Origin: Timonella corticicola
GTDB taxonomy: Bacteria; Actinomycetota; Actinomycetes; Actinomycetales; Cellulomonadaceae
NCBI RefSeq assembly: GCF_042683685.1
Contig: NZ_JBHUOP010000004.1
Location: 470,965 to 534,964, forward strand
Direction of reading: 5' to 3'
DNA length: 64,000 nt
Shown here one piece after another: positions 8,000 to 17,362 of the stretch. The position numbers and the translations under genes are program-made. The notes under the pieces were generated by a model. It did no database searches. It was not told the origin of the DNA and saw nothing but the letters and a program-made list of their open reading frames with translations. Numbering within the stretch: position 1 is the first letter of the stretch; each line of letters opens with the position of its first letter.

Positions 8000-8254
8000 A
8001 TGTGCGGTATGACATTCACTGTTAGGGCTGCTAACCGGCTATTTGGTCCCCCAATAGGTGGTTCAATAGATAGGTTGCAGTTCCAGGGCAGCGGTTCAAG
8101 TTCGGATCTATATGGATCACGGACCATCGTGGCTGCTCGTAGGTGCAGTGCGCATTGCGGCGCTACGCCAGACAAAACCGAACAGGCGCGTGGCTCATCG
8201 TGGTTTGCGATGAACCACCGCAGGTATCCAGACAAGATCAGGAGTGGCCGGAAA
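8000..8254 (+). other. Gap between murE and murF with a hairpin
   Basis: The murF frame stays open back to 8000, but these 255 bp encode a Ser/Arg/Cys-rich stretch unlike any MurF N-terminus, so I treat them as untranslated. A hairpin with 10 of 11 pairs (8190-8200 with 8208-8218, 7-nt loop) lies 22 bp before the murF ribosome binding site. A promoter is possible but I cannot place one with confidence. Confidence 0.4.
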
Positions 8255-9649
8255 GTGTTGTCCGCGGAGCTCATAGCTTCTGTAACAGGTGGCAGGTTGG
8301 ATGCCGATCCATCCATCAGTGTGACCGGTGGTGTCTTCATTGACTCACGTCAGGTCGAGCCAGGATCGCTCTTTGTAGCGCTACGCGGTGACAACAGCGA
8401 CGGGCATGACTTCGCTCAGGCTGCCGTGGACTCCGGGGCTGTTCTCGTGCTCGCGCAGCGCGCCATCGATGGTGTTCCCACGGTGATCGTGGACAATGTG
8501 CAACGGGCGCTTGGACGGGTCGCACAGGCACACCTCGCCGCCTTGCGGGAGCACCGGGATCTCAAGGTGGTTGGCATTACTGGCTCCGCCGGCAAGACCA
8601 CCACGAAGGACTTGATCGGACAGGTGCTTTCCACGCACGGTGAGACGATCTTCCCCGCGGGCTCGTTCAACAATGAGCTCGGCTTGCCGTTGACCGTTCT
8701 CCAGGCGACGCCTGACACCCAGTACCTGGTCCTTGAGATGGGTGCGGACGCGCACGGCGATCTGACCTATCTCACGGATATCGCACCTGTGGACGCCGCA
8801 GTTGTTTTGATCGTTGGGAACGCGCACTTAGGCGGCTTCGGCGGCACGCTGGACGATGTTGCGCGTGCTAAGTCGGAAATTGTCGCGGGCGTGCGCAGTG
8901 GCGGAACCGTGGTCCTGAACGCCGATGACCTACGTGTCAGCGCTATGCGCGAGAAGGCGACCGAACAGGTTATGACCTTCGGTTGTGTTCGCGACACCAC
9001 TTTCCAGGCAACCGACACGGCGCTCGATGCCCTTGGACGTATCAGTTTTACCGTGACGGATTCCCGCACCGGGGAAGAGGCTCGTGTGGAATTGAAACTC
9101 GTCGGCGAGCATCACCTGACGAATGCGCTGGCCGCTATCGCAGCTACGAACGCCTTGGGCATCTCCTTGAGCGATGCTGTCCACACCATCAACAGTTCTT
9201 CAGCACTCAGCCCGCACCGTATGGCGGTCACCGAGCGCGCCGACGGTGTCACGATCATCGATGACGCCTACAACGCCAACCCAGACTCGATGCGCGCCGC
9301 ACTCAAGGCACTCGCTGCGATTGCTGGACGGAAACGACGTACGATTGCTGTTCTTGGTGAAATGCTTGAGCTTGGTCCCGATTCGCGGGATCGGCACGAC
9401 GACATAGGTCGCCTTGTGGTTCGGCTCAACATCAACCTGCTTGTCGTGGTGGGCAAGGGAGCCTCGGGCTTCGCTGACGGCGCATTGCAAGAGGGTTCGT
9501 GGGGGGACGAGGTTGTCTCCGTTGACACGATCGACGAGGCAGAGGAGCTCCTGAGCCAGACTCTGCAAGACGGTGATGTCGTGCTCGTGAAGTCTTCTAG
9601 GGATTCGGGCCTGTTGCACTTGGCAGACCGACTGGTCGGAAAGGAATAA
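8255..9649 (+). CDS. murF: UDP-MurNAc-tripeptide D-Ala-D-Ala ligase
   Basis: Cytoplasmic ATP-dependent ligase adding D-Ala-D-Ala to complete the pentapeptide. N-terminal Mur ligase domain ('ASVTGGRLDADPSISVTGGVFIDSRQ'), ATP loop 'GITGSAGKTTT' with K114, then 'NNELGLPLTVLQ' and C-terminal 'DAYNANPDSMRAAL' are MurF signatures. GTG 8255 is chosen because AGGAG (8240-8244) lies 10 nt before it and it gives 464 residues, the normal length; the open frame upstream would add 85 residues without family similarity. It is followed 6 nt later by mraY. Confidence 0.94.
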   Translation: MLSAELIASVTGGRLDADPSISVTGGVFIDSRQVEPGSLFVALRGDNSDGHDFAQAAVDSGAVLVLAQRAIDGVPTVIVDNVQRALGRVAQAHLAALREHRDLKVVGITGSAGKTTTKDLIGQVLSTHGETIFPAGSFNNELGLPLTVLQATPDTQYLVLEMGADAHGDLTYLTDIAPVDAAVVLIVGNAHLGGFGGTLDDVARAKSEIVAGVRSGGTVVLNADDLRVSAMREKATEQVMTFGCVRDTTFQATDTALDALGRISFTVTDSRTGEEARVELKLVGEHHLTNALAAIAATNALGISLSDAVHTINSSSALSPHRMAVTERADGVTIIDDAYNANPDSMRAALKALAAIAGRKRRTIAVLGEMLELGPDSRDRHDDIGRLVVRLNINLLVVVGKGASGFADGALQEGSWGDEVVSVDTIDEAEELLSQTLQDGDVVLVKSSRDSGLLHLADRLVGKE

Positions 9650-9655
9650 GAACTG

Positions 9656-10741
9656 ATGATTGCAGTTCTGGTGTCGGGTGCGGTTGCGCTCATTGTTTCC
9701 CTTGTGGGCACCCCCATGCTGATCAAGTTGCTGGTCCACAAGAATTACGGCCAGTTCATCCGTCAGGATGGTCCTGCCGCCCACCTCACCAAGCGTGGTA
9801 CGCCCACGATGGGTGGAATCGTCATCATCGCAGCGACACTGTGCGGGTGGATTGCCTCCTTTTTCGTGCAGGGTAGGCTTCCGACCGCATCAGCAGTGCT
9901 GCTTGTCTTCCTGATGGTCGGGATGGGGTTTGTCGGATTTCTCGATGACTACATCAAGATCTCAAAGGAGCGCTCACTGGGTCTCTCGCCGCGCGGGAAG
10001 ATCATTGGGCAAGGCATCGTGGGTATTGCCTTTGCGATCCTGGCGCTACAGTTCGAGAATCGAAATGGTCTGACACCAGCATCAACCAGGATCTCATTCA
10101 TTCGCGACACGAACTTCGACCTTGCGTTTGCGGGTAGCGTGGTTGGCTTGATCTTGTTTGTGGTCTGGGCGAACTTCCTGCTCACCGCATGGTCAAATGC
10201 CGTGAACCTGACCGATGGGCTCGATGGTCTTGCCACCGGCGTCTCCCTCGTGGTGTTCGCCGCGTACACCCTGATCGCGATTTTCCAGTCGAACCAGCAC
10301 TGCTCGATCGCGGTGGTCACCGATAGTTGCTACAACACCCGTGACCCACTAGGCCTCGCGATCGTGACCGCAGCGATCGTTGGCGCGCTGTTCGGTTTCC
10401 TGTGGTGGAACGGATCACCAGCGCAGATCTTCATGGGGGACACGGGTTCGCTTGCCCTTGGTGCGGCACTCGCAGGTCTGTCGATCCTCACTCGTACCGA
10501 GTTCCTTGCAGTCATCCTCGGTGGTCTCTTCGTGATCATCGTTCTTTCGGATGTCATCCAAATCGGTTTCTTCAAGGCGACCGGTAAACGAGTGTTCAAG
10601 ATGGCACCGCTACATCACCACTTTGAGCTTTCTGGCTGGGGCGAAGTCACGATCGTCATCCGCTTCTGGATCATCTCTGGACTCTTTGTCGTCGCAGGCC
10701 TCGGAATCTTCTACTTCGAGTGGGTGGGGGCAGGACGCTAG
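9656..10741 (+). CDS. mraY: Phospho-MurNAc-pentapeptide transferase
   Basis: Integral membrane enzyme that transfers phospho-MurNAc-pentapeptide to undecaprenyl phosphate, making lipid I. About ten transmembrane segments across 361 residues. Family motifs present: 'GQFIRQDGP', 'KRGTPTMGG', the catalytic aspartates of 'FLDDYIK', 'NAVNLTDGLDGLA', 'FMGDTGSLALG' and the 'PLHHHFELSGW' histidine loop. AAGGAA (9641-9646) precedes the ATG by 9 nt. Its stop codon overlaps the likely GTG of murD by one base. Confidence 0.98.
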   Translation: MIAVLVSGAVALIVSLVGTPMLIKLLVHKNYGQFIRQDGPAAHLTKRGTPTMGGIVIIAATLCGWIASFFVQGRLPTASAVLLVFLMVGMGFVGFLDDYIKISKERSLGLSPRGKIIGQGIVGIAFAILALQFENRNGLTPASTRISFIRDTNFDLAFAGSVVGLILFVVWANFLLTAWSNAVNLTDGLDGLATGVSLVVFAAYTLIAIFQSNQHCSIAVVTDSCYNTRDPLGLAIVTAAIVGALFGFLWWNGSPAQIFMGDTGSLALGAALAGLSILTRTEFLAVILGGLFVIIVLSDVIQIGFFKATGKRVFKMAPLHHHFELSGWGEVTIVIRFWIISGLFVVAGLGIFYFEWVGAGR

Positions 10742-12231
10742 TGCTGGTCCAACCTGTCGCAGACAAGAGGATTCTGGTTCTTGGGCTGGGCGTAACCGGT
10801 CAGGCCGTGGTCGCCGCACTGGGCCAGCTCAGCGGTACTCAGGCAGCGCGAGAGGTCACCTCGCTTGACTCGCGTAACCCGGATGCCACGTACAGCGATC
10901 CCGAGCAGATCCATCTCGAGTCCGTTGACCTGATTATCGCCTCCCCAGGGTGGCCTCCCCACTCACCGATCCTCACCCAAGCCACCGATCGGGACGTTCC
11001 GGTGTGGAGCGAGATCGAACTCGCGTGGCGACTGCGTGTTGAACGCAGCGCCGGTGGTTTCGCGCCGTGGGTCGGTGTTACAGGCACGAATGGCAAGACC
11101 ACCACGATCGGTATGGTCGCCTCGATCCTTCAGGCAGACGGACGAAACGCTGTTGCCGTGGGTAACGTGGGGCGTCCAGTCATTGAGGTGGCCCGTGACC
11201 CAGACGTCGACGTGGTTGCGCTCGAACTGTCCAGCTTTCAACTTCACTTCACGCATACCCTGGCGCTTGACGCGGCAGCGGTCTTGAACATCGCACCCGA
11301 TCACATCGACTGGCACGGCAGTTATACGGAGTATGCGCGTGCCAAGGGCAAGATCTACGAGCACGTTAAAACCGCCTGCGTGTACAACGTACAGGATGGA
11401 CAGACGCGCACGCTGGTAGAGAACGCCGATGTCGCAGAGGGCGCGCGCGCCGTGGGATTCACACTTGGGTCGCCTAGGCGCAGCGAATGCGGTCTGGTCG
11501 AAGACGTTCTCGTGGATCGTGCCTTCCACATGGACTTTGGTAATCCACTCCGACACCAGAACGCGGCTGAACTTGGCACACTCGCCGACCTGGAACACCT
11601 GGGGGCAGGGGGGACACTCCCTCCGCATATCGTCTCCAATGCACTTGCGGCAGCGGCTCTCACCCGTGCGATTGGTGTCTCCCAGTCGGCGGTTCGAGAG
11701 GGATTGAGAAGCTTTTCTCCGGGAGGACACCGAATCGCAACCGTCGTATCGACTCCCGTCGATGGTGGGGAAATCCACTTCGTGGACGATTCCAAGGCAA
11801 CCAATGCCCATGCGGCTGCCGCCTCACTGGCCACCTTCCAGGATTCCTCAGTGGTGTGGATCGCGGGTGGGCTTGCGAAGGGCGCGCAGTTCGACGAGTT
11901 GATCCGTGGCGCTGCGGAAAAGCTGCGTTCAGTGGTACTGATTGGCGTGGACCCGCAACCTCTGTCCGACGCGTTGGCCGTGTACGCTCCGCAGGTTCCG
12001 GTGCACCGGGTTCAACCGACCGACAAAGCCGGGAAGGCATGGACGGGAGCCGAGATCATGGTGCGCGCGGTCGAGTATGCGGCGCGCATGGCACAGGCAG
12101 GGGACACCGTGCTGATGGCGCCAGCGTGCGCATCCATGGACCAGTTCACCTCGTATGCAGAGCGTGGCGATGCCTTCGCGAGCGCTGCCCGTTTGTATGC
12201 TGGGCAGGTAGCGGATAACGCGAAACGGTAG
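10741..12231 (+). CDS. murD: UDP-MurNAc-L-Ala:D-Glu ligase
   Basis: Cytoplasmic Mur ligase that adds D-glutamate to UDP-MurNAc-L-Ala. A Rossmann-like N-terminus ('RILVLGLGVTGQAVV') is followed by the ATP loop 'GVTGTNGKTTT' (K119), 'LELSSFQL', 'APDHIDWHG' and the C-terminal 'DDSKATNAHAAAASL'. GTG 10741 overlaps the mraY stop by one base and has AGGA 5 nt upstream; an in-frame GTG at 10720 would add seven residues. Length 496, slightly above average, with modest insertions in the middle domain. Confidence 0.95.
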   Translation: MLVQPVADKRILVLGLGVTGQAVVAALGQLSGTQAAREVTSLDSRNPDATYSDPEQIHLESVDLIIASPGWPPHSPILTQATDRDVPVWSEIELAWRLRVERSAGGFAPWVGVTGTNGKTTTIGMVASILQADGRNAVAVGNVGRPVIEVARDPDVDVVALELSSFQLHFTHTLALDAAAVLNIAPDHIDWHGSYTEYARAKGKIYEHVKTACVYNVQDGQTRTLVENADVAEGARAVGFTLGSPRRSECGLVEDVLVDRAFHMDFGNPLRHQNAAELGTLADLEHLGAGGTLPPHIVSNALAAAALTRAIGVSQSAVREGLRSFSPGGHRIATVVSTPVDGGEIHFVDDSKATNAHAAAASLATFQDSSVVWIAGGLAKGAQFDELIRGAAEKLRSVVLIGVDPQPLSDALAVYAPQVPVHRVQPTDKAGKAWTGAEIMVRAVEYAARMAQAGDTVLMAPACASMDQFTSYAERGDAFASAARLYAGQVADNAKR

Positions 12232-12240
12232 GACTGGATC

Positions 12241-13500
12241 ATGAGCACAGTGCGCAGAATCGATGAGCCGCGCGCAGCGCGAAAGTTCAGTTGGGCAGGA
12301 GTCTGGAACTCCGCAACCACCAGTTACTACCTCGTGCTGGGTGCCACAATTGCTCTCGTCGTGCTTGGCCTGATCATGGTTCTGTCGAGTTCGTTCGTGG
12401 AATCTCTTGGACGTGGGCGCGGGGCCTACTATCTGTTCTCGCGCCAAGCAATCTTCGCGGTGGTTGGCACGATCGGCCTCATCGTTGCCATGCATGTCAA
12501 GATCAGCGTTTACAAACGTTTGGCCTGGCTGATCGTAGCGCTCTCGTTTGCGCTTCAAATGGTCGTGTTCATCATCCCGCACGACGGCGGCGAGGTATAC
12601 GGAAACAAGAACTGGATTCCGCTCCCCGGAGGCGCCTCAATCCAACCGTCGGAGTTCATGAAACTTGCTCTCGCGGTGTTCCTTGGGACGGTCGTGGCGC
12701 GGAAATTGGCTTCCGCCAAGGAATGGCTGCACGTCATGATCCCGACCGTTCCGGTCGTTGCGGTTGGGATAGGACTGGTCATGCTTGGTCGTGACCTCGG
12801 CACGGTACTTGTTCTGATAGCCACTGTAGCTGGGTGTTACTTTGTGGCCGGACTACCGTGGCGTTGGATCGGTACAGTTGCCGTCGTTGCAGGCCTCGGG
12901 GTTGCGGCGGCTACAGTTTTGAGTGAGAACCGTTTCAACCGAGTCTTGGCCACCTATGACTCAGAGTGTACAACCGCAGATCCGCTCTGCTTTCAGGTGC
13001 TTCGTGGTCTTGAGGGATTGGGGAGCGGAGGTCTCGGCGGAGTAGGGCTTGGCGCCGGAGCCGAGAAATGGGCGTACCTGCCTGAAGCGCAGAACGACTT
13101 CATCTTCGCGGTCATCGGTGAAGAGGTCGGCTTTCTTGGCACCACCCTCGTGGTCTTGCTCTTTGGGATCCTCGGGCTTGCGTTTGTCCGCATCATCATG
13201 CGGCATCCGGACCCAATGGTGAAGATCACCACGGGTGGGATCGCTGCGTGGATCATCGGACAGGCAGTCATCAACATGGGCGTGGTGACCCGACTCATCC
13301 CGGTGATCGGTGTACCTCTTCCCCTCGTGTCGGCTGGAGGTTCGGCTCTGGTCGCCACCATGATGGCTCTTGGCGTTGTCCTTGCCTTTGCCAAGGACGA
13401 GCCTGGTGCGCGTGAGGCATTTGAGGCGAAGCCCTCGGTTGTGCGTAAGACGATTGCCGTCATATCCCAGTCCAGCAGCCGACTGAGGTCCAAGAACTAA
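12241..13500 (+). CDS. ftsW: FtsW, septal peptidoglycan glycosyltransferase
   Basis: SEDS-family polytopic membrane protein that polymerises lipid II at the division site together with FtsI. 419 residues with about ten membrane segments and the SEDS signatures 'GNKNWIPLPGGASIQPSEFMK' (family region of the catalytic pocket, only part quoted in other motifs), 'LVMLGRDLGTVLV', 'EAQNDFIFAVIGEEVGFLG' and 'VTRLIPVIGVPLPLVSAGGS'. It lies 9 nt after murD and 13 nt before murG, in the order usual for dcw clusters. RodA is the closest alternative, but position and signatures favour FtsW. Confidence 0.96.
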   Translation: MSTVRRIDEPRAARKFSWAGVWNSATTSYYLVLGATIALVVLGLIMVLSSSFVESLGRGRGAYYLFSRQAIFAVVGTIGLIVAMHVKISVYKRLAWLIVALSFALQMVVFIIPHDGGEVYGNKNWIPLPGGASIQPSEFMKLALAVFLGTVVARKLASAKEWLHVMIPTVPVVAVGIGLVMLGRDLGTVLVLIATVAGCYFVAGLPWRWIGTVAVVAGLGVAAATVLSENRFNRVLATYDSECTTADPLCFQVLRGLEGLGSGGLGGVGLGAGAEKWAYLPEAQNDFIFAVIGEEVGFLGTTLVVLLFGILGLAFVRIIMRHPDPMVKITTGGIAAWIIGQAVINMGVVTRLIPVIGVPLPLVSAGGSALVATMMALGVVLAFAKDEPGAREAFEAKPSVVRKTIAVISQSSSRLRSKN

Positions 13501-13513
13501 AGGAGAAACGAAC

Positions 13514-14644
13514 ATGGCCAGATCGATCGTGCTTGCTGGTGGGGGAACGGCTGGACATGTCAATCCTCTGCTTGCCGTTGCCCAAGAGGTCAAGAACCGG
13601 TATCCCGATGCGACCATCACGATCCTGGGAACCAGTGAAGGGCTGGAAGCGGACTTGGTTCCGTCCAAGGGCTTTGAGCTCACTGTCATCCCACGCGTAC
13701 CATTGCCGCGACGGCCAAGCCTCGACTGGCTTCGGCTGCCCGGAAGGCTACGTGCGGCGCGTCAGGGCGCACACAAGGCTATCGCAACGACGAATGCTCA
13801 GGTCGTGGTCGGATTCGGTGGATACGTGTCGACTCCTGCCTACCTGGCCGCGCGTAAACTCAACGTGCCTGTGGTGGTTCAGGAACAAAACGCGCGTGCT
13901 GGTTTGGCGAACAAACTCGGAGCGCGATGGGCTGCTCGTATTGCGACAACCTTTCCCCAGACACACCTGCCGGGTGCAACGGTGACGGGGCTGCCACTAC
14001 GAGCGGACATCGCAGCGCTCGTTCAAGAACGGCACACTGATCGAACCGGCCTGCGGAAACAGGCTGCAGCAACCCTGGGGCTCGACCCGGAACGCTCAGT
14101 CTTGCTGATCACGGGCGGTTCACTCGGTGCACTGAAAATCAACCAGACGATGGCGCAGGTGGCCCGCGATGTCCTCGCACAGGATGTCCAGGTGCTCCAC
14201 CTAACCGGTCGAGGGAAGTCCGAGCAGGTGCTCGCGGATATCGCGCACCTGCCACACCATGTACGAGCTGATTATCACGTCCTCGAGTACCTTGACCAGA
14301 TGCAGCTCGCCTACGCCGTCGCGGACCTTGTGGTCTGTCGCAGTGGTGCGGGGACGGTGTGTGAACTTGCCGCGCTTGGACTTCCTGCGGTGTTTGTCCC
14401 ATTGCCGATAGGCAATGGCGAACAAAAACTGAATGCCTCCCCCCTGACGGACGCACACGCTGCACTGATCGTCGACAATGAGGCATTCACCCCGCAGTGG
14501 GCAAGCAGTACGATCGTCCCACTACTGGCCAACCGGGACGAACTCGCACGCATGGCCCAGGCTGCCGCCTCGGTCGGACGCCCGCAAGCGACCCAGGACG
14601 TGGTTGACATCATCGAGCAGGTAGCAGGGTGGACCCGTGGCTGA
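13514..14644 (+). CDS. murG: UDP-GlcNAc:lipid I GlcNAc transferase MurG
   Basis: Membrane-associated GT-B glycosyltransferase that converts lipid I to lipid II. N-terminal 'LAGGGTAGHVNPLLAVA', 'VGFGGYVSTPAYLAA', 'QEQNARAGLANKLG' and C-terminal 'ITGGSLGALKINQ' and 'CRSGAGTVCELAALGLPAVFVP' are MurG signatures. An AGGAG site lies 8 nt before ATG 13514. The 3' end overlaps murC by 8 bp, suggesting coupled translation. Length 376 is normal for actinobacteria. Confidence 0.97.
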   Translation: MARSIVLAGGGTAGHVNPLLAVAQEVKNRYPDATITILGTSEGLEADLVPSKGFELTVIPRVPLPRRPSLDWLRLPGRLRAARQGAHKAIATTNAQVVVGFGGYVSTPAYLAARKLNVPVVVQEQNARAGLANKLGARWAARIATTFPQTHLPGATVTGLPLRADIAALVQERHTDRTGLRKQAAATLGLDPERSVLLITGGSLGALKINQTMAQVARDVLAQDVQVLHLTGRGKSEQVLADIAHLPHHVRADYHVLEYLDQMQLAYAVADLVVCRSGAGTVCELAALGLPAVFVPLPIGNGEQKLNASPLTDAHAALIVDNEAFTPQWASSTIVPLLANRDELARMAQAAASVGRPQATQDVVDIIEQVAGWTRG

Positions 14645-16091
14645 CGTAACCTATGACGACATTGATGCGCTTCTAGCTCCGCAGGAGGCAGGCCCCATCC
14701 ATTTCATCGGGATTGGAGGTGCGGGGATGTCCGTGCTTGCGCGGATGTTCTCGACCCTGGGTGTCCAGGTCTCCGGATCGGACGCAAAAGCCAGCGCTGT
14801 GACGAGAGCGCTGCAAGCGCAGGGCATCGAAGTGGGGGTGCCGCAGGCCGCGCACAACATCAACAATCCGAGCACGGTGGTCGTGTCCTCAGCGATTCGT
14901 GCTGACAATCCCGAACTCGTCCGTGCGCGGGAAACGGGTGCACGCATCATTCACCGATCTCAGGCGCTCGCCCTGCTTATGCGAGGGCAGCGTGCCATCG
15001 CAGTTGCCGGCGCCCATGGTAAAACCACAACCTCGGCCATGATTGCAGTCGCAGCAAACGCAGCGGGGACATCCCCAAGTTTTGCGATCGGTGGCTCGGT
15101 GCGTACTGCCACCGGTGCCATAGCTGGGGGAGCGGTCGGGGAGAGCGATGTCCTTGTCGCAGAGGCAGACGAGTCGGACGGCTCATTTCTGAACTACGAA
15201 CCCTACATTGCAGTGGTCACGAATATTGAGCCGGATCACCTTGACCACTATGGTTCCAAAGAAGCCTTTGAACAGGCATTCGTGCAGTTCGCGCAGCGCA
15301 TCACGCCGACCGGTGTGCTCGTCGCATGTGCGGATGACCCTGGGGCACGGGCCCTTGCTGACGAGGTAGCTCGCCAGGGCCGTATCGCGATCACCTATGG
15401 ACAGGATGGCGATGCGGATCTTTCGATCACAAACCTGACTCAGATCCCTGGAACCCAACAGGCAACGTTCGATGTGAGTTGGTCAGATGGGATCGTCACC
15501 GGGTTTGTGGGCGGTACCGTCCATCTCGAGTTGCAGGTACCTGGAATCCATAACGCTTTGAACGCGACCGGAGCCTTCGCGGCATTGCTGTTCCTTGGGA
15601 TCACCCCGGAAGAGGCCGCCCGCGGACTGCATGAGTTCGTCGGCACGGGGCGTCGATTTGAGGAACGAGGGGTGGTGGACGGCGTGACCGTCGTCGATGA
15701 CTATGCCCACCATCCAACCGAGGTCGCCGCACTTCTCAGCGCCGCCCGGGTCAGTGCGGGTGCAGGTCGCGTACTCGTATTGTTCCAGCCTCATCTGTAT
15801 TCGCGCACTCGGATCTTCGCGGCAGAGTTCGCGAGTGCGCTCGACCACGCTGACGAGACCGTGCTGACCGCAATCTATGCGGCGCGTGAAGACCATGACC
15901 CGGCCACATCGTCGCAAATGATCGCCGAACTGATGCGTTCCAGCGTCCAGTACGTTCCCGAACGCGAGGCTGCTGCACGTGAGATCGCGCGCCGTGCACG
16001 TACCGGAGACCTGATACTCACCGTGGGTGCAGGTGACGTGACGGAACTCGGTGACGTTGTCCTCGACGAACTGCAGAAGCTCCGGTCATGA
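14637..16091 (+). CDS. murC: UDP-MurNAc:L-alanine ligase
   Basis: Cytoplasmic ATP-dependent ligase adding the first amino acid of the stem peptide. N-terminal 'IHFIGIGGAGMSVLARM', ATP loop 'AGAHGKTTT' (K129), 'EADESDGSFL', 'NIEPDHLDHYG' and 'DDYAHHPTEVAALL' identify it. It starts with GTG inside the end of murG and its stop overlaps the start of ftsQ by 4 bp (ATGA). 484 residues, typical. No murB or ddl is fused or adjacent. Confidence 0.97.
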   Translation: MADVTYDDIDALLAPQEAGPIHFIGIGGAGMSVLARMFSTLGVQVSGSDAKASAVTRALQAQGIEVGVPQAAHNINNPSTVVVSSAIRADNPELVRARETGARIIHRSQALALLMRGQRAIAVAGAHGKTTTSAMIAVAANAAGTSPSFAIGGSVRTATGAIAGGAVGESDVLVAEADESDGSFLNYEPYIAVVTNIEPDHLDHYGSKEAFEQAFVQFAQRITPTGVLVACADDPGARALADEVARQGRIAITYGQDGDADLSITNLTQIPGTQQATFDVSWSDGIVTGFVGGTVHLELQVPGIHNALNATGAFAALLFLGITPEEAARGLHEFVGTGRRFEERGVVDGVTVVDDYAHHPTEVAALLSAARVSAGAGRVLVLFQPHLYSRTRIFAAEFASALDHADETVLTAIYAAREDHDPATSSQMIAELMRSSVQYVPEREAAAREIARRARTGDLILTVGAGDVTELGDVVLDELQKLRS

Positions 16092-17191
16092 AACCTCCAC
16101 CACGGCCACGCACACCGGGACGCTCGAACCGATCAGCACCGAGCGCAGATCGGTCTCCCACGCGTCCTGCGCCACGTGAGCGTGCTGTGACCCGCTCAAC
16201 CCACAGCGGACACAGCGCTGGCTCCGCAGAAGAAGCGCGAGAACCGAGCGCGCCATCGCCTGGTGACCAGGGCAACGAGAGTGCGAGCGGTGCTCTCAGC
16301 GCCCAAGCCACGGCTCGTCGCAAGAAGGTCTCATCAACCGCACACGTGCCCGCCCAGCCCACCCGGACAAGCACATTCGACCTTGAGGAACGAGAACCCA
16401 AATATCGCGAACTACTGCACAAATCCCGTGCTGCGATCCCCAAAGTACCGGTTCTGTCCACGGGGATGGCGGATCGGCTTGCGGAACGCGATGCGATTGA
16501 GCGACACGACCGTCGAAGGAAAAGGCTGATCGTCTCAGGCGTTCTCGCTGTACTTGTCGGCGTGGTGTGGTTGTTTGGGTTTTCCTCTGTCTTCGCACTC
16601 AATTTGAACCAGGTGCAGATTTCTGGTGCGCAGTTGTATGTCAGCGAGCAGGAAATCCTCGACGCAATTGCAGGCCACGAGGGCACCCCTCTTGTGCGGG
16701 TTGATCTTGGACGAATCAACTCCCAGGTCGCGGAACTCAAAAACGTGAAGTCAGTGACACAGACCCGGCGTTGGCCGGACGGTGTGACGATCACCGTTCA
16801 CGAGAGGACGCCCGTTGCGGCGGTGCCTGAGGAAGAGGGGTTTACTCTCCTCGACATCGACGCGGTCAACGTCACTCACGTCGATGAGGCACCTGCCGGG
16901 CTTCCCGTGATCAGGATTCCAATGACCGGTGAGAACCAGAGAACCCTAGCCACGGCGCTAGAGATCCTGGATCAGATCCCTGACACGTTGCTCGCGGAAA
17001 TCGCCTCGATTACGGCCTCGACGCAGGACAACATTGAGTTCACCTTGCGTGACAAGGTAAAAGTCCAGTGGGGTAATTCCCAGGACACTGAACTCAAACT
17101 TGAAGTCCTTGATCGGCTGCGTCCAATTGCCGCCGAGGAAAAGAAGAAGACGATTGATCTATCGGCGCCGACATTCCCGATCATCCGTTAG
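16088..17191 (+). CDS. ftsQ: FtsQ, divisome POTRA protein
   Basis: Bitopic division protein bridging early and late divisome parts. A long Pro/Ser/Arg-rich cytoplasmic tail (residues 1 to about 146) precedes one membrane segment (about 147-170), then a POTRA domain ('LNQVQISGAQLYVSEQEIL' through 'VHERTPVAAV', about 172-243) and the FtsQ beta domain. 367 residues, long because of the tail. Overlaps murC by 4 bp, so translation is probably coupled. A 170-bp gap follows before ftsZ. Confidence 0.93.
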   Translation: MKPPPRPRTPGRSNRSAPSADRSPTRPAPRERAVTRSTHSGHSAGSAEEAREPSAPSPGDQGNESASGALSAQATARRKKVSSTAHVPAQPTRTSTFDLEEREPKYRELLHKSRAAIPKVPVLSTGMADRLAERDAIERHDRRRKRLIVSGVLAVLVGVVWLFGFSSVFALNLNQVQISGAQLYVSEQEILDAIAGHEGTPLVRVDLGRINSQVAELKNVKSVTQTRRWPDGVTITVHERTPVAAVPEEEGFTLLDIDAVNVTHVDEAPAGLPVIRIPMTGENQRTLATALEILDQIPDTLLAEIASITASTQDNIEFTLRDKVKVQWGNSQDTELKLEVLDRLRPIAAEEKKKTIDLSAPTFPIIR

Positions 17192-17202
17192 CAGTGGCGC
17201 GA

Positions 17203-17226
17203 TGTCGCCAACAATTTCTGGCGACA
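17203..17226 (+). promoter_or_regulatory. 8-bp hairpin in the ftsQ-ftsZ gap
   Basis: TGTCGCCA (17203-17210) and TGGCGACA (17219-17226) are perfectly complementary with an 8-nt loop. The element lies just after the ftsQ stop, in the stretch that must also hold any ftsZ promoter. No T-tract follows. Its role is unknown; partial termination or an operator are possible. Confidence 0.35.
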
Positions 17227-17362
17227 CACGCGGGATAAGTTTGATAGCCGTGACCGTTCAACATAGTGTCTCGATAGCAGTATTTAGCGAATCTTTAACC
17301 CTCAAGTAGAGGTTTAAACTTTCGTGGTTTCGACAAACGATCCAGGATCGGAAGGCAAGAGC

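Noticed and set aside
8000..8254. tRNA-like fragments (GGTTCAA) before murF
   Set aside because: No cloverleaf with matching acceptor, anticodon and T arms can be formed; treated as leader sequence.
12961..13689. 242-codon minus-strand frame opposite ftsW/murG
   Set aside because: Antisense shadow of conserved coding sequence with rare-type composition and no start site.
17324..17362. Upstream GTG start for ftsZ (and similar extended starts for sepF, tyrS, hisD, katA, argC)
   Set aside because: Family N-termini and ribosome binding sites favour the shorter forms.
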